From positions 1 through 64,000 of the forward strand of contig JABSRQ010000019.1 of NCBI GenBank assembly GCA_013215055.1: 64,000 nt of DNA. The letters run 5' to 3'. The DNA comes from Pseudomonadales bacterium (GTDB taxonomy: Bacteria > Pseudomonadota > Gammaproteobacteria > Pseudomonadales > DT-91). A program made the position numbers and the translations under genes. The notes under the pieces were generated by a model. The model was not told the origin of the DNA and did not search any database. It worked only from the letters and a program-made list of their open reading frames with translations. Below are positions 8,401 through 19,556 of this stretch, in pieces (positions within the stretch are counted from its first letter, which is position 1; each line of letters begins with the position of its first letter).

Positions 8401-11400
8401 CACCCATTCATCGGGAATACAGGGATCTTCAGGCGCTGGGTCTACAAAGTCTCTGAAGCCATCCATATCGGTATCGATAATGTCAGATAAAATAGTGATA
8501 CTGAACGTGGCCACCTGAGGGTCATTGATCACAAAATTGGATCTTGCATACACCGTGACAGTGACTGGGCCATCATTTGCATTTAATAAACCCGCAGCAG
8601 AGCGGGTAATTCTGCCGCTATCGGTATGAATCGTGAAAAAATCATTGGCGGTGACTTCCGCCGGCAGCGTGTATTTCACCGCATCACCATCGGCATCCAT
8701 CGCGTTGGCGGTAATGCCGGTATAAGATGTCACGATGGCATATTCTACCAGCTGATTAACGCTGCCATCCATATCCTGGATCGCCGCCAAGGCATTATCA
8801 TCCACATTCTGGATGGTAATTGTGATAGGCACCACGGCGGTATTCTTGTTTGCATCCGTGACGCGCAGGCTCACGTTATAGCTATTCTCGCTGTTGACAT
8901 CGACAGGTGTTTCATAATCCTGCGCCGCCAAGCTTATTTGCCCCTGTGGTGTAATTAAGAATAAGGCCTGATCCTCGCCCTCTTTTGACCAGATCAACTC
9001 ACCCAGATGGCCTTGCACATCAGGTATGTTAGAAAGATAGGCTGTGTTTTCATTAATTGTGTCACTGCTGATATTAGAGATCTGCAGCTGAGAAATCTCA
9101 TCGACGTTAAGAATGTTAATCACTATTTCAAGCACGGCGGTATTGCCTTCAACATCCGTTGCACGTAAACCCAGCTCATAGCCATTATCGTGGCCATCAT
9201 CCAGTGGGGATTCAAAGTTTTGTTCAGGCAAACTGAATTGGCCGTTATGCTCGATAACCAACAAGGGGGCATCAACACCCTCTATAGCCCACGTGACCAA
9301 ACCAATATTGCCGGCGATATGTGGTGCTGTTGAAGTAAACACCGTATTTTCATTAACGTTGGATACACCAGGCATATTACTGATAATCAGCGTCGCTGTT
9401 TCAAGCTTATTTTTAACAGTGACTGTAAACGCTTTAATCGCGGTATTTTCATCGGCATCCGTCGCCCGCAAAATAATGTTATAGCGATTATCGCTATTGG
9501 CATCCTTGGCCGCTTCAAAGTTTTGTGCCGCCAACTGCAGCACGCCACGATCACTTACCGAAAACAACGCAGCATCGGCGCCCTCTACTGTCCAGTTAAT
9601 GGCTCCGACATTACCCGCAACATCTGGGGTTGTAGAGTTATAAACTTCATTTTCATAGACACTGGCATCATCGATATTACTGATCAGCAGTGTCGAGACT
9701 TCACGTTTATCTATCACACTGACGGAGATATTTTTCACTGCCGTATTGCCATCGGCATCCGTAACACGCAAAGACATAGTATAAATATTGTCCCTGGATT
9801 TATCCTCGGGGGATTCGAAGTTTTTCTCAGCCAGGCTCAGAACACCCGTGGTGCTTAGCAAAAACAAAGCCGCATCTGTACCTTCTTTAGCCCAGATAAC
9901 ATCACCAATATGTCCTGCCACACTAGGCGTATTTGAGGTATAGACAGTATTTTCATCAACGCTGGCATCACCGATATTACTAATGCTCAAGATTGAGCTT
10001 TCAGTGACATCTTTAACCTTAATGTCTAGGGCTTTAACAGCTGTATTGGCATCGGCATCGGTTACACGCAAGCTGATGTGATAAATATTATCGAGGTTGG
10101 CATCCTGCGGGGATTCAAAGTTTTTTGCAGCTAAGGTCAAAACACCATTATCCAGAAGGGTAAACAAAGCGGCATCAATGCCTTCTTTTTCCCAGGTTAC
10201 GGCCCCGATATTGCCTTCAACCCTAGGCAGTAATGAGCTATAAAATTCGTTTTCATTGATCTGGGCATCAATGACATTGTTGATCACCAGTTCCGATATT
10301 TCTTGCATATCCAATACGGTTATCACGATCTGTTTAAGCGCCGTATTACCGTCTGCATCCGTCGCTCTTACGTCAACGTTATAATGATTATCGTTAGAAG
10401 CATCATTTGGCGCTTCAAAATTCTGAGCAGCTAAACTCAATACACCTTCAGCATTGATGGAAAACAGCAACGCATCATCCCCCTCCTTGCTCCATATCAC
10501 CGCACCAATATTGCCTTCTAGAACGGGAGTAGTGGAGGTATAGGCCTCATTTTCATTAAAATTAACACTAGATAGATTACTGATTATCATTGTCGATATC
10601 TCCGAGATATCGGCAACACTGATACTTAAAGTAATGGTTGCTGTGTTGGCATCGGCATCTGTGGCCCGCAAACTGACGCTATAAAAATTATCTTTATTAG
10701 CATCTATGGGCGATTCAAAATTTTGCGCAGCTAAACTCAGCAGACCTTTGTCGGTGATGGAAAACAATGCAGCATCATCACCTTCTTTGGCCCAGCTCAC
10801 GACACCCATATTGCCAGCTATGCTGGGTATTGCAGAGCTATACACACTATTTTCATTAATCTCACTATTGTTGATATTACCTATCACCAGCGTCGACACT
10901 TCACGGATATTTAAAACCCTAATACTTAGATGGGCTACTGCTGTGTTGTCGTCCGCATCCGTTGCCCGCAAGCTAACGCTATAGCTATTATCCTTATTGG
11001 CATCCAAAGGAGATTCGAAGTTTTGTTCAGCTAACGAGAGCACACCGTTCGAGCTGATTGAAAACAATGTCGCATCGTCACCTTCTTTAGACCAGATCAC
11101 AGCACCCATATTGCCAACGATGCTTGGTATTGCAGAGGTATAGGCTGTATTTTCCGGGGTATCGGCGTTACTGATATTAGCGATGTTTAGCACTGAGACT
11201 TCTGTCATATCAAGCACGGTAATCACGATCTGTTTAAGCACTGTATTACCGTCTGCATCCGTAGCCCTTAAGCCAACGTTATAACGATTATTCACAGAGG
11301 CATCATTTGGCGCTTCAAAATTCTGAGCAGATAAGCTCAATACACCCTCAGCATTTATTGAAAACAGCGCCGCATCGTCACCTTCTTTAGTCCAGGTCAC

Positions 11401-14400
11401 GACACCAATATTGCCCTCAATGCTCGGCATGGTAGAGCTATAGGCACTATTTTCGCTAATATCGCTATCGCGGAGATTAGCGATCGTCAGTGTTGCGGTT
11501 TCAATCACATCGTTAACGCTAATTTCTAACATGATATCTGTGAAATTTTCATCCGCATCCGTGGCTGTTAATGTCACGTCATAACGGTTATCACGGTCGT
11601 CATCTTGTGGCTCTTCAAAATCCTTAGCCGTTAGTGTTAATACCCCATATTGATCCATTGAAAATAAAGCGGCATCAACCCCACGTTTACTCCACACAAT
11701 GGAGCCAATATTGCCACTCACTAAAGGTGTAGCTGAAATAAAGACCTGATTTTCATCAATGCTTGAATGATTGATATGACTAATACTGAGAATGGCCGAT
11801 TCATTGATATCGACGACAGTTATCTGTAAAGATACTGCCGCCGTATTATCATCCGCATCGGTTACACGTAGTGTGACGTTGTAGTGATTATCCAAACCCG
11901 CATCTTTAGCGGCCTCAAAATTTTGTGCTGCCAGGGTTAATTGACCATTTTCAGATAACACAAACAATGCAGCATCGGCACCTTCTTTGCTCCAGGAAGC
12001 TGCGCCTATATTGCCTGTAATGGAGGGTATATTTGAGGTATAGATGCTGTTTTCATTGATGCTGCCACTGCCCATATTGCTAATGACGATGGTTGATGTT
12101 TCGTCAACATCCTCAACATTAACACGGATATTTTGGCTAGTTGTATAACCACCATCGGAGACCTCAACGTTAACGTCATATTGATTATCCCCAGCGCCCT
12201 CAAAATCGGCGGCTATTTTAAAAGCCAATACACCTGTTTTGGCATCCAGTTCAAACAAGTCTTTATCGACACCTGAAATAATTCGGTAGCTTAAAGCATT
12301 AAGATTATCTAAATCTGTAGCATCCAGTGTGGTTACGGTTCTATTGCCTTCTTCAACGTCAATACTGATAGCATCACCCGCCAAAAAAACAGGTGCGTTA
12401 TCGTTAACATTATTCAACTCTATCGTGATGGTGCTGTCCGCCCCTACATATAAACCATCATCGACACCAATAGACAGATTAAACGTTGCAGTGCCTTCAT
12501 CAAAATCCAAATTTGCACCAGCGGCTACACGAATAATGCCCGTATTAGCATCAATAGAAAATTGGCCTTCTTCATTACCAGCCGCAAAACTGTAGCGAAT
12601 AACATCGCCATCTAAGTCGACATCGGTACCGGTATCTGCATCGTTAATATCGAGAATAAGGCTATCTACGCCAATGTTTTCGTAAATAGGCACCGTTTGA
12701 TTAAACAGCCTAGGTATTTTGTTAGGCCCTATTAATGTATATAGGGAATAGCTGTAACTGAAATTATCTAAGGTATCTTTATACGTGCCTTTTAATCGAA
12801 CCCAATCACCGATAGTTAATGATGAGACCGTATAGTTAACGTCGTTTTCAGCATCAATATTTTGCCATATTGCACCTTCATCTTCGGATTTTTGCCATTG
12901 GTATTGCGTTGTTTCGGCATTGGCTGACAGGGTATCCTTGCTTAAAAATAACCGTGATTGCTCATGCGCAAAACGTAAGTTAATTTCAATACGTCGAATA
13001 ACAACATTAACCTTGGAAATAATATTCTTATTTTGATCAAAGATAGAAAAGACATAGGCATCACGTAAGGTAAAATCAATGACTGCGTCGCTGAGTAAAT
13101 TACCCGCTCGTGACAGCTTAAATAAGACCCCATCTTCACCGCCTAAAATCTTCCATTTTAGGATATATTCGTTGGATGAAAATAATGGACCTAATGCCGT
13201 ATCAGGCGCCAGATTTCCATCCACATAAAAAAATTGTTCGTCAATAACGGGGCTATCGGATTTGCCCAGGGCAAGCACATAGTCCTCTACCTCGCCATTA
13301 AGCACCAGCCCTTGGGCTGAAGCCGCATACAGGGTTTTATCACTGCTCAGACGAAAACGCACATAAACAGGATAGCCTTCAAAAAGCTCCGATAAACCGG
13401 GAGTACTGGACCACACAAGATCATCCGCAGGAGAGGCTTGATACAAGCCACTGACTACCGGAATCGCTGAGTATTCGTCTCTATCAAATTGGCCATTACC
13501 ATCAAAATCAATCCAGGCATGTAACGTCGCCGACTCGCCTAAGGTATTGGTTACGATAATATTGGCTGCAGGTATACGATATTGGCCGTCGGTAATACTC
13601 AATGGCAATAACGTGATACCGTCTTCATCATCACTGCCGATGATTGTTTCATCATCGGAATTGGCGCCTCCACCGGGAATACCGCCAGCTTCACCATCAA
13701 CACCCAGCCCCAGGTAGATTTTTTCAGCGGCGCCTATCACCCCGTCAAAATCATAATCGGCCTGTAAATGCCATGCACTCTTGTCTGTACCTGAGATCGT
13801 TCCAAAAGATTCGGGCGCATCACCAAAATCGGTATTTAAGGTTAAAAAAGCATGAATGCCTAGGTGAACAATACCATCGCCGCCAGGTTCACTGGGCACG
13901 GTATCAAAATTCATGCCTGCCCTACCGCCTTTAGCCGAGACGGAATACAAGGCCGCGATGTTAGATACAACATAACCGCCACCGCCGCCACCGCCACCAC
14001 CATGCTCAAAATCGGCCTGCCCACCGCGGCCGCCATCGGCTTTGATGCTTAAATTTTCAAGCTGAGTATTGACTACATCCGCAAAAAACAACACCACCGT
14101 ACCGGCTGCACCGCCGCCGCCTGCACCGTCATTTTCATAATGCCACTGAAACCAGGAATAATACGGGCCAACATCCGCTGTGCGGCCTATACTGCCTCGC
14201 ACATCGATGGAAGACGTATTATCGGCATGGGCAGATTTGGCGTAGATAAAAACAATGCCGCCACCGATGCCGCCATTATTTTTTGAATTATTATTGGCTT
14301 CTCCTGCACCGCCGCCGCCACCTAAATTCAGGCCGGCGAGTATCGACTGCCCACCATAACCGGCATAATTAGTCTCGGTAGCTTGCCAGCCTCTGGCACC

Positions 14401-15390
14401 TGTGCCTCCACGTCCGGCATTGGAGCCACCCCCGCCTCCGGCATTATGAGGACCGGCACCACCACCGGCATTACCTGGTGCACCACGGCCAAAATCGCCT
14501 GCGGCTAACGTCCCTGCAGCCACTATCGTGTTAAATTCCGAGGATAATTGTGCAGGATAAACACCGTCCTGCGGTGTATTAATATCTCCTGGGTAATCAA
14601 ACAGCGCATCACCATCCGCAGTATCAATACTTAATGAGGCCACTTGTGCCGGTGTACCGGCTATGCCTTCACCTTTGCCTCCAACATCGGCGGCTGAAAC
14701 AGCAACTTCGGCCTGATTATCGGTGGTCTGGGTTCTGTCAATTTCTACGCCGCCACGAAATCCTCTTGCGGCAGCAGTAATGGTATAAGTATTAAAATTA
14801 ATATGGGCATCGGGCGCGTTAAGAACCACAACACCACCGCTATCACCATCCCAGGATTCGGCCGTAACACCCCCTACAAGATTGATCTCATCAACCCCTG
14901 TATACGGTACGATAATAATCTGCCAGTTCGCCTCAGCCGTATCAAGATAGGCATGTTTCAGCATTTGAGTCAGGGTAATTTCAGAACCGTTTACACTTTC
15001 AACATGTACAAATTCAAACGTCCCGGCCGATTGGCTGATTAAACCACCCGCATAATTTTTTGTACCATGTAACGATGTAGCGATACTGGTCATGGTGGTG
15101 CCATCACCTACACCATCGCCGTAGAGGTTATTATTCTCAGTATTGATGGCTGCACCTTGAGATTGCAATAATAGCAATACATCACCGGCTTCAATCTGGG
15201 TTTCTGCCCCTCTGAAGTCACCTGAATACTGAATAACAGTGGCTCCCTCCAGCACATCACCCAGGCCTTTAACGTAGCTATTTACTACACCTGAAATATG
15301 CACAGCCGTGTCTGCCGTTAATGTGGGCAAAGAAAAAAGAGCAAAAAATAGTATAAAAACTACGCTACGCAGTTTTAAAAAGTTAGACAT
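5416..15390 (-). CDS. giant multidomain surface protein with C-terminal OmpA
   Basis: This 3324-residue protein is exported (signal peptide about 1-26, cleavage near TLTA). In order it carries an N-terminal region with a glycine-rich stretch (about 290-490), a GEVED-type domain (about 520-710, starting [10 protein letters not shown] and ending GEVEDYVL), two ordinary cadherin-like domains (about 900-1090), eleven 100-residue cadherin-like repeats (about 1100-2190), one more cadherin-like unit, and a long series of thrombospondin type 3 calcium-binding motifs such as DSDGDGIPD (about 2290-2910). At 2925-2945 there is a Gly-Gly, hydrophobic, Arg pattern like a GlyGly-CTERM sorting signal. It is followed without a stop by an OmpA-like barrel (about 2965-3150), an acidic Pro/Val/Glu linker and an OmpA peptidoglycan-binding domain (about 3210-3324, with HTDNVG and LSEHRVKAV). 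It probably acts as a calcium-dependent adhesin or biofilm protein at the outer membrane. Confidence 0.9.
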   Translation of the reverse strand: MSNFLKLRSVVFILFFALFSLPTLTADTAVHISGVVNSYVKGLGDVLEGATVIQYSGDFRGAETQIEAGDVLLLLQSQGAAINTENNNLYGDGVGDGTTMTSIATSLHGTKNYAGGLISQSAGTFEFVHVESVNGSEITLTQMLKHAYLDTAEANWQIIIVPYTGVDEINLVGGVTAESWDGDSGGVVVLNAPDAHINFNTYTITAAARGFRGGVEIDRTQTTDNQAEVAVSAADVGGKGEGIAGTPAQVASLSIDTADGDALFDYPGDINTPQDGVYPAQLSSEFNTIVAAGTLAAGDFGRGAPGNAGGGAGPHNAGGGGGSNAGRGGTGARGWQATETNYAGYGGQSILAGLNLGGGGGAGEANNNSKNNGGIGGGIVFIYAKSAHADNTSSIDVRGSIGRTADVGPYYSWFQWHYENDGAGGGGAAGTVVLFFADVVNTQLENLSIKADGGRGGQADFEHGGGGGGGGGYVVSNIAALYSVSAKGGRAGMNFDTVPSEPGGDGIVHLGIHAFLTLNTDFGDAPESFGTISGTDKSAWHLQADYDFDGVIGAAEKIYLGLGVDGEAGGIPGGGANSDDETIIGSDDEDGITLLPLSITDGQYRIPAANIIVTNTLGESATLHAWIDFDGNGQFDRDEYSAIPVVSGLYQASPADDLVWSSTPGLSELFEGYPVYVRFRLSSDKTLYAASAQGLVLNGEVEDYVLALGKSDSPVIDEQFFYVDGNLAPDTALGPLFSSNEYILKWKILGGEDGVLFKLSRAGNLLSDAVIDFTLRDAYVFSIFDQNKNIISKVNVVIRRIEINLRFAHEQSRLFLSKDTLSANAETTQYQWQKSEDEGAIWQNIDAENDVNYTVSSLTIGDWVRLKGTYKDTLDNFSYSYSLYTLIGPNKIPRLFNQTVPIYENIGVDSLILDINDADTGTDVDLDGDVIRYSFAAGNEEGQFSIDANTGIIRVAAGANLDFDEGTATFNLSIGVDDGLYVGADSTITIELNNVNDNAPVFLAGDAISIDVEEGNRTVTTLDATDLDNLNALSYRIISGVDKDLFELDAKTGVLAFKIAADFEGAGDNQYDVNVEVSDGGYTTSQNIRVNVEDVDETSTIVISNMGSGSINENSIYTSNIPSITGNIGAASWSKEGADAALFVLSENGQLTLAAQNFEAAKDAGLDNHYNVTLRVTDADDNTAAVSLQITVVDINESAILSISHINHSSIDENQVFISATPLVSGNIGSIVWSKRGVDAALFSMDQYGVLTLTAKDFEEPQDDDRDNRYDVTLTATDADENFTDIMLEISVNDVIETATLTIANLRDSDISENSAYSSTMPSIEGNIGVVTWTKEGDDAALFSINAEGVLSLSAQNFEAPNDASVNNRYNVGLRATDADGNTVLKQIVITVLDMTEVSVLNIANISNADTPENTAYTSAIPSIVGNMGAVIWSKEGDDATLFSISSNGVLSLAEQNFESPLDANKDNSYSVSLRATDADDNTAVAHLSIRVLNIREVSTLVIGNINNSEINENSVYSSAIPSIAGNMGVVSWAKEGDDAALFSITDKGLLSLAAQNFESPIDANKDNFYSVSLRATDADANTATITLSISVADISEISTMIISNLSSVNFNENEAYTSTTPVLEGNIGAVIWSKEGDDALLFSINAEGVLSLAAQNFEAPNDASNDNHYNVDVRATDADGNTALKQIVITVLDMQEISELVINNVIDAQINENEFYSSLLPRVEGNIGAVTWEKEGIDAALFTLLDNGVLTLAAKNFESPQDANLDNIYHISLRVTDADANTAVKALDIKVKDVTESSILSISNIGDASVDENTVYTSNTPSVAGHIGDVIWAKEGTDAALFLLSTTGVLSLAEKNFESPEDKSRDNIYTMSLRVTDADGNTAVKNISVSVIDKREVSTLLISNIDDASVYENEVYNSTTPDVAGNVGAINWTVEGADAALFSVSDRGVLQLAAQNFEAAKDANSDNRYNIILRATDADENTAIKAFTVTVKNKLETATLIISNMPGVSNVNENTVFTSTAPHIAGNIGLVTWAIEGVDAPLLVIEHNGQFSLPEQNFESPLDDGHDNGYELGLRATDVEGNTAVLEIVINILNVDEISQLQISNISSDTINENTAYLSNIPDVQGHLGELIWSKEGEDQALFLITPQGQISLAAQDYETPVDVNSENSYNVSLRVTDANKNTAVVPITITIQNVDDNALAAIQDMDGSVNQLVEYAIVTSYTGITANAMDADGDAVKYTLPAEVTANDFFTIHTDSGRITRSAAGLLNANDGPVTVTVYARSNFVINDPQVATFSITILSDIIDTDMDGFRDFVDPAPEDPCIPDEWVMVCDSDDDNLANVIEGDIDSDGDGKLDKHESLLVDADGDGVNDQFDAADNDMHNDSDGDGLSNAEEQILGTNPLNVDSDDDGINDAVEVGPVISAPRNNDNTAGIDALDDDDDGDGITTRIEVGLDALHPLDTDADGIPDYLDMDSDGDGLLDADENFDIEPADGISDRLQALAGVEFAAGGDSDGDGIADKIECRQANPCEDADLDGVPNHSDVDSDNNAITDNKERNALMDTDGDGIPDYADLDDDNDGLSDVDEISDNQQPFNDDHDADFIPDFKDADSENTAGTEDGSGDSDLDGLSDKEELGPDSSKPRDTDGDNIPDYMDDDSDADGLLDEFEADGIYNQGALTPEPLDSDFDGLADYIDVVSDPLPLDTDNDGIYDIYDGDDDNDGISDLIEGMIDSDGDGVPDQLDSDSDNDGIKDAMEMGGYPYSGVDVNQNGIDDAIEAIFTGGLDANKDGIDDDFNPVDTDGDGIPDYLDSDSDADGVSDLHEVSSVALLHRDTDKDGIDDALDADVDGDGVVDEGRFDVDHDGVDDARVQIFDADGDGIWNHQDSDSDNDGIVDGLEFADYSGDGISDHLQRDGGFETSIHNGAGGSTSIVMFFLILAGLLRGRAFRPCMFFCTALMATSVTAGDEASVCDANKRFSFPSCWYVGAGMGLSVLDPEAKSSSSWLVDDHSDISLQIHVGYRFFPHWFAEFQYADLGQASIHNKNPLLGSGSENIQYTVPSLMVGYYFFNQNNQWNVFVKSGLAGVNSRVSNDLISSDTGSNMQLAFGAGAEYRVTERWFARAYVDVYSQDARYVGLSISRFFGAKKKTVTLEVEVLDPVVEEPIAEKTIVEDPVVEDAISETVIATIAPEEIDCIKLNDQGEPVIPACAVFKDQYYDITFPSKGFELSDTFLQQLVELAAVLKIKPSSRFLISAHTDNVGRKKDNQRLSEHRVKAVVEVLIAEGVLAQQLQVQAMGETKPVASNKTKDGRAKNRRVELLLLSE
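6640..8500 (-). repeat. thrombospondin type 3 (calcium-binding) repeat coding region
   Basis: About 620 codons are dominated by DxDxDGxxD motifs (for example [19 protein letters not shown] and DSDNDGI). On the plus strand this shows as endless CCATCACCATC and ATCGGTATC variants. Such motifs bind calcium and make a stiff rod in known thrombospondins. The codon-level repetition makes this stretch prone to misassembly or copy change. Confidence 0.88.
8800..12100 (-). repeat. eleven tandem 300-bp cadherin-like repeat units
   Basis: A TTTTCAT-type element (encoding NEN) recurs at 9047, 9347, 9650, 9950, 10250, 10550, 10850, 11150, 11450, 11750 and 12049. The period is exactly 300 bp except for one 303-bp step. 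Each unit encodes NEN-x-YTS...GNIG-x-V-x-W-x-KEG-x-D-x-ALF...LAAQNFE...[10 protein letters not shown]. The uniform period and high similarity indicate expansion by recombination of one unit. Confidence 0.92.
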
Positions 15391-15755
15391 AACAAACCTA
15401 GAAATTGATAAGTCGGCTGTACATTTTATTATTATTAAATCACTGCATTATTGAATATAAGCCGTTTAAACCACCTCTTCCGTCGAGTGATTTGCAAATA
15501 TCCGTGAGCATAGAATTCGGCCTAGCCCGGCTTTAAAGATTCAGGCGGATAAAAGGCATTTCGAGCTGTTCTATCAGGCTTTTTTGTCTTATTTTTGTAT
15601 CGCCATAACTAAAGTTGAACCTGTTCACATAATGCCTTGCGACTGATATCGACAACAGGTTATATTTGGACAATACCTATGGTCATTTGCGGACACCTCA
15701 CAGCAATAAAGACAGTTCTCACTGACCATAAGACTAAAAACTATTGAGGCAAACA
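15391..15755. other. divergent intergenic region, surface operon / AraC regulator
   Basis: These 365 bp separate the leftward giant gene from the rightward AraC-type gene, so they should hold both promoters. I see no confident operator or terminator. A GAGG ribosome site lies six bases before the AraC ATG at 15756. Confidence 0.4.
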
Positions 15756-16868
15756 ATGGTCACAAACGGTTCAGAACAACAACGTTGGTTAGACAAGACC
15801 CGTGAAACTTTGTTGTCCAGCAGCCAAGCCGTTGAATTCCACGTATCGGTCAATTATGTGACGATTTTGATAGAGTTTTTACAGGGTGAAAATATCGATA
15901 CCACCGCGCTGTTAAAACTTGCCGCTATAGAGACCAGCCTGCTCAAAGACCCCAAGGCGTCAATCGACGGCAGTCAGTACGAAAATTTAATTCTCGCCAC
16001 GGTTAAGATCGGCGATAATCCAATACTTTGGGGCCTGGAATATGGCCGGCGCTTAACGGTATTCAGGCATGGCCTATTAGGTTATGCGATCATGAGTAGC
16101 GCCAATATAATAGATGCCCTGTCGTTGGCGGCAAAATATATTCAAGGGCGAAATTCACTGATCAGTTTCAATTTCTCGCTTATCGGCAAGACAGACGATA
16201 AGCCCGAGCGAGTGTCCATGGGGTTTGATGTAAATCTGGATAATATAGAGTCCTGCCGTTTTCAGATCGATGCTATTTTTAGTGCTTTAATTGGTGTCTG
16301 GAAAGAGATGCTGGGTAATAGTGACGGCATTGAGGCTTTTTATTGTAGCTTCCCAGAACCCAAAAATGCTGGGCTGTATAAGAAGTTTTTTGATGTACCC
16401 GTGTTGTTTGATCAGCCACGAAACTGCGTGGTGTTTGATCCTAAAGCGTTTGAAGCGATTGCGCGACAGTCAGATCCTATGCTGCACAGCATGGCCGAAC
16501 AGCAATGCAAAACCCTGCTGGAGGAAATTGACAAACAGCAACCCGAACGGGAACAAGGCCTGGAACTTGATATTCGCCAGTTACTGTTAAAGTCGCCGGG
16601 TAACTTTTTAACCCAGCACCAAGTTGCCCAAACCATGGGTATCACCGCCCGCACATTAACCCGTAGGCTGACCCGAAAAGACCTGAGTTTTAAAAATATT
16701 CTTGACGATGTACGTAAACAATTGGCCCTACAATGTTTACAAACAACCGAATGGAGTGTGGATGAGATCGCTGCGATGCTGAATTACAGTGATGCGTCTA
16801 ACTTTAGTCGGGCCGTCAAACGTTGGACCGGGAAAACGCCGGGGCAGTTTCGCCAAGACAAATCTTGA
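15756..16868 (+). CDS. AraC-family transcriptional regulator
   Basis: The protein of about 370 residues has the layout of the Arabinose_bd-type AraC subfamily: a large N-terminal sensing domain (about 20-200) and a C-terminal double helix-turn-helix (about 275-370). Visible in the latter are HQVAQTMGITARTLTRRL for the first HTH and WSVDEIAAMLNYSDASNFSRAVKRWTGKTPGQFR for the second. I prefer ATG at 15756, preceded by GAGG at six bases, to an upstream TTG in frame. It stands alone, divergent from the giant surface protein and facing the tail of the monooxygenase gene. Members of this subfamily often control lipid or hydrocarbon metabolism, but no target is shown here. Confidence 0.88.
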   Translation: MVTNGSEQQRWLDKTRETLLSSSQAVEFHVSVNYVTILIEFLQGENIDTTALLKLAAIETSLLKDPKASIDGSQYENLILATVKIGDNPILWGLEYGRRLTVFRHGLLGYAIMSSANIIDALSLAAKYIQGRNSLISFNFSLIGKTDDKPERVSMGFDVNLDNIESCRFQIDAIFSALIGVWKEMLGNSDGIEAFYCSFPEPKNAGLYKKFFDVPVLFDQPRNCVVFDPKAFEAIARQSDPMLHSMAEQQCKTLLEEIDKQQPEREQGLELDIRQLLLKSPGNFLTQHQVAQTMGITARTLTRRLTRKDLSFKNILDDVRKQLALQCLQTTEWSVDEIAAMLNYSDASNFSRAVKRWTGKTPGQFRQDKS

Positions 16869-17267
16869 TCATAAGGAATGTTTAATTGACGCCCTGTGGG
16901 CGAAGCTATCAGGAGATATAGTAATATCTTCCAAGCACTCGCGGTACTACGACGTAGCCCTGGGCCTGGTTTGTGGCACGCTACTGCCATCAAAATACCC
17001 GCAAGGTTAGCCACACGGTATCGTCGAAGGCTTTGAACTGTTTCTTTCTTATGTTAACAATACACCTGAAAGGCTCCCTAAAATATTTTCATTAAAGAGC
17101 CGCTTTTGTATGACTTTTTAAAAGTCCAATACAGATTCATAGGCACATTGCATAGGAAGTGAAATATTTAGGCTTTGCGGTAGGACTAGATACCAAACAC
17201 GTTGAAACCAAGATAGAAAAACCAGCGTAAATAAACCGCACTGGTTTTAAAAAAAACAAGATAAGAT
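16869..17267. other. intergenic region between convergent genes
   Basis: About 400 bp lie between the ends of the AraC gene and the monooxygenase gene. I see no gene. A weak hairpin, GGCTC near 17072 with GAGCC near 17096 followed by a short GCTTTT, could end AraC transcription. Confidence 0.35.
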
Positions 17268-18728
17268 TTATTTCAAATCGTAATCGGCAAGCTCAGGCTC
17301 TGCTAATTTATCTTTAAATACTTTTGGTGCCCAAGGCCAGGTTTGTGGTAACTCTGAGCCTTCTGTATACCAACCGGTACAACCACTAACCCAAGCCGTG
17401 CCATCAAACGAGCTAGCTAACTCTGCACCAAATTTCGTGGCAGCGGCTTGCTTAGGCGCCATGGTAGTGAACTCACCGGCTTCGATACGTTTCATGCTCT
17501 TAAGCACATAATCCACACCGATATCGGCAATATCGATTAACGACAGGTTGGTGATGGGGCTATTCGTGCCAATGAGTACAAAAAAGTTTGGCAAGCCAGG
17601 TACCGTTATTGAACGATAGTTACGGTTAGCTTCGTCTTTCCATATATCGCTTAGTTTAACGCCATTAGGGCCGGTAATATCCGCTACGCCCCACTGGTTA
17701 GGCAAAAATCCTGTAGCCAATACTAATAAATCCAGCTCGTGCAGTTGGCCATCTTTGGTTCTTATACCTTTTTCTTCAATGCGCTCAATACCCTGGCGTT
17801 CTACGTGTACGTTGTCACGTTGTAAAGCCGGGTAGTAGTTCTCTGATACGATCATGCGTCTGCACATAGGCTGAAAATCAGGGCGCATTTTCTCTCTAAG
17901 TTCAGGATCTTTGATGCCCTTAAGGTTGTTGTTTACTGCCCAAGTCACACCGCGACGTTGCCAGCCGTCGTACAAAGAAGCGCGGCCAAACATTTCGCCG
18001 ACCCAGTCATAAAATTTACGTGTAGCGGTGCCTATTAAAGGCACTTTTCTTTTTAGAAAACGCGCAAATTCGCCATAATATGGGTTAGGCGATGGCATGA
18101 TCCATTGCGGTGTACGTATAAACTTTGTTAAATGACCGGCTTTTTCGGCAATGGGCGCAGTAGCCTGCACACCTGATGAGCCAGAGCCCAATATGCCTAC
18201 TCGCTTGCCTGTGTAATCAAAATCGTCATCCCAATCTGCAGTGTGCATGACCTTACCCGCAAAGGTGTCAAAGCCTTCTATTTTTGGATACATCTTTTTA
18301 TTTAATGGGCCGGTGGCATCAACCAGAATATCAAAATGATGGCTCTCGCCCTTATCGGTGGTTAATAACCATTTGTTATCATCGGTAAACTTGGCAGAAG
18401 AGACGACAGTTTCAAATTCAACGTATTTATCTAATTCGTATTTTTTCGCTACGCCTTCGAAATATTCTTGTATTTCAGCGCCTTCAGAGAAGCGACGCGA
18501 CCAATCGGCTTTAGGCTCAAACTCATAACAATAGGCAAAAGAAGCCACATCACAAGCCACACCGGGGTAGCGATTTTCACGCCATACACCACCTACTTTC
18601 TTGGCCTTTTCAAAAACCTTGAAGTTGGTTTTTCCTTCACGCAACAACTTGATGGCCATCAACATGCCAGACATGCCAGCGCCTATGATGCCAACACTTG
18701 CCGTTGATTGGGTTTGTGCATTTTCCAT
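17268..18728 (-). CDS. flavin-containing / Baeyer-Villiger-type monooxygenase
   Basis: The 486-residue enzyme should use FAD and NADPH to insert one oxygen atom into a ketone or heteroatom substrate. An FAD Rossmann motif GAGMSG is at residues 16-21, followed by GGVWRENRYPGVACD (46-60). The class B fingerprint FxGxxxHxxxW is complete (F156-A-G158...H162...W166, FAGKVMHTADW), and a second, NADPH-binding motif GSGSSG is at 181-186. Length fits the group. It is transcribed away from a TetR gene and a GMC oxidoreductase gene, so the three probably form one catabolic or detoxification unit for an alcohol/ketone substrate under TetR control. The substrate cannot be named. Confidence 0.9.
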   Translation of the reverse strand: MENAQTQSTASVGIIGAGMSGMLMAIKLLREGKTNFKVFEKAKKVGGVWRENRYPGVACDVASFAYCYEFEPKADWSRRFSEGAEIQEYFEGVAKKYELDKYVEFETVVSSAKFTDDNKWLLTTDKGESHHFDILVDATGPLNKKMYPKIEGFDTFAGKVMHTADWDDDFDYTGKRVGILGSGSSGVQATAPIAEKAGHLTKFIRTPQWIMPSPNPYYGEFARFLKRKVPLIGTATRKFYDWVGEMFGRASLYDGWQRRGVTWAVNNNLKGIKDPELREKMRPDFQPMCRRMIVSENYYPALQRDNVHVERQGIERIEEKGIRTKDGQLHELDLLVLATGFLPNQWGVADITGPNGVKLSDIWKDEANRNYRSITVPGLPNFFVLIGTNSPITNLSLIDIADIGVDYVLKSMKRIEAGEFTTMAPKQAAATKFGAELASSFDGTAWVSGCTGWYTEGSELPQTWPWAPKVFKDKLAEPELADYDLK

Positions 18729-18778
18729 GATGATTCCAGCCCCGTTGTTATTACTTCTGTAATGATTACCAAGTCAAA

Positions 18779-18794
18779 CTGACAAGTCTGTCAG
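18779..18794. promoter_or_regulatory. candidate TetR operator
   Basis: CTGACAAGTCTGTCAG is a dyad with 6-bp arms around AGTC, located between the divergent monooxygenase and TetR genes. GTGTCAG recurs at about 18831. TetR regulators usually bind such sites in their own divergent promoter, so this is a natural candidate for control of both units. Confidence 0.5.
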
Positions 18795-18898
18795 CACTTC
18801 TAATGGTTGCCATTGTATGGACTAACATATGTGTCAGTCAATGATTATTTATGTTACTCTGCTGTCATCTTCAATTTTATAAACAAACGCAAACATTC

Positions 18899-19534
18899 AT
18901 GACGACAAACAATAAAGAATCCATGAAAGCCACTATTTTGCAGGCGGCAGAAAAAGCCTTCAGCAATCACGGCTTTGAAGGCACCAGCTTTCGGGCGATT
19001 ACTGAACTTTGTGGCGCCAAGCGTGCGTTGATATTGTATCACTTCAAGAGCAAAGATGAGCTGTGGAAAGCCGTCGCTCTGGAAGTTAAGGTGCGTTTTT
19101 TAACCCAGTTTAATGCCCATTACCAGGGGAATGAGCTGGAAACTGATCTGCAGAAATCGCGTCAGTTGAATATTGCATTTTTGAAAGCCGGTCGCGATGT
19201 GCCTGAATACGGCCGCATTATTCTGCACGAAGGCCTGAACCCCAATGAGCGTATTAAATGGATGACGCAGGAGCTGAAGCCAGAGCTGGTGACAGTGCCT
19301 AATCTGCAAGACCCTCATTTGATAGAAGCCTCACTGACAGGCCTGATACGCCATATGCAGGCCGGTGCGTTGTTATATCTCACTAGCATGGGCCCGCTGA
19401 TTGCAATGGATGAAGAGAATAGCCAGAATGCTGAGGATCATTTATCCGATGCTAATATCGAACAATTTGCCGACTACTTTCAGGCGATCACTCTGACGCG
19501 TATGGATGAATTAAAAGCTACTGCCGAAGGTTAA
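18899..19534 (+). CDS. TetR-family transcriptional regulator
   Basis: The protein of about 211 residues has a TetR N-terminal HTH: ILQAAEKAFSNHGFEGTSFRAITELCGAKRALILYHFKSKDELW. This matches the typical A-x-x-LF-x-x-x-G-F...YHF-x-x-K-x-x-L pattern. The C-terminal ligand domain is unspecific in sequence. I use ATG at 18899; the reading frame extends 16 codons upstream but that part is rich in Cys/Phe and unlike family N-termini. The gene is divergent from the monooxygenase and 22 bp upstream of the GMC oxidoreductase. It probably represses both and is relieved by their substrate. Confidence 0.9.
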   Translation: MTTNNKESMKATILQAAEKAFSNHGFEGTSFRAITELCGAKRALILYHFKSKDELWKAVALEVKVRFLTQFNAHYQGNELETDLQKSRQLNIAFLKAGRDVPEYGRIILHEGLNPNERIKWMTQELKPELVTVPNLQDPHLIEASLTGLIRHMQAGALLYLTSMGPLIAMDEENSQNAEDHLSDANIEQFADYFQAITLTRMDELKATAEG

Positions 19535-19556
19535 TAGCAACAAGGAATTTCAAGAA

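Noticed and set aside
7081-8958. Several long plus-strand frames opposite the giant gene
   Set aside because: They are reverse reading of Asp/Gly-rich repeat codons and vanish as soon as the repeat composition changes.
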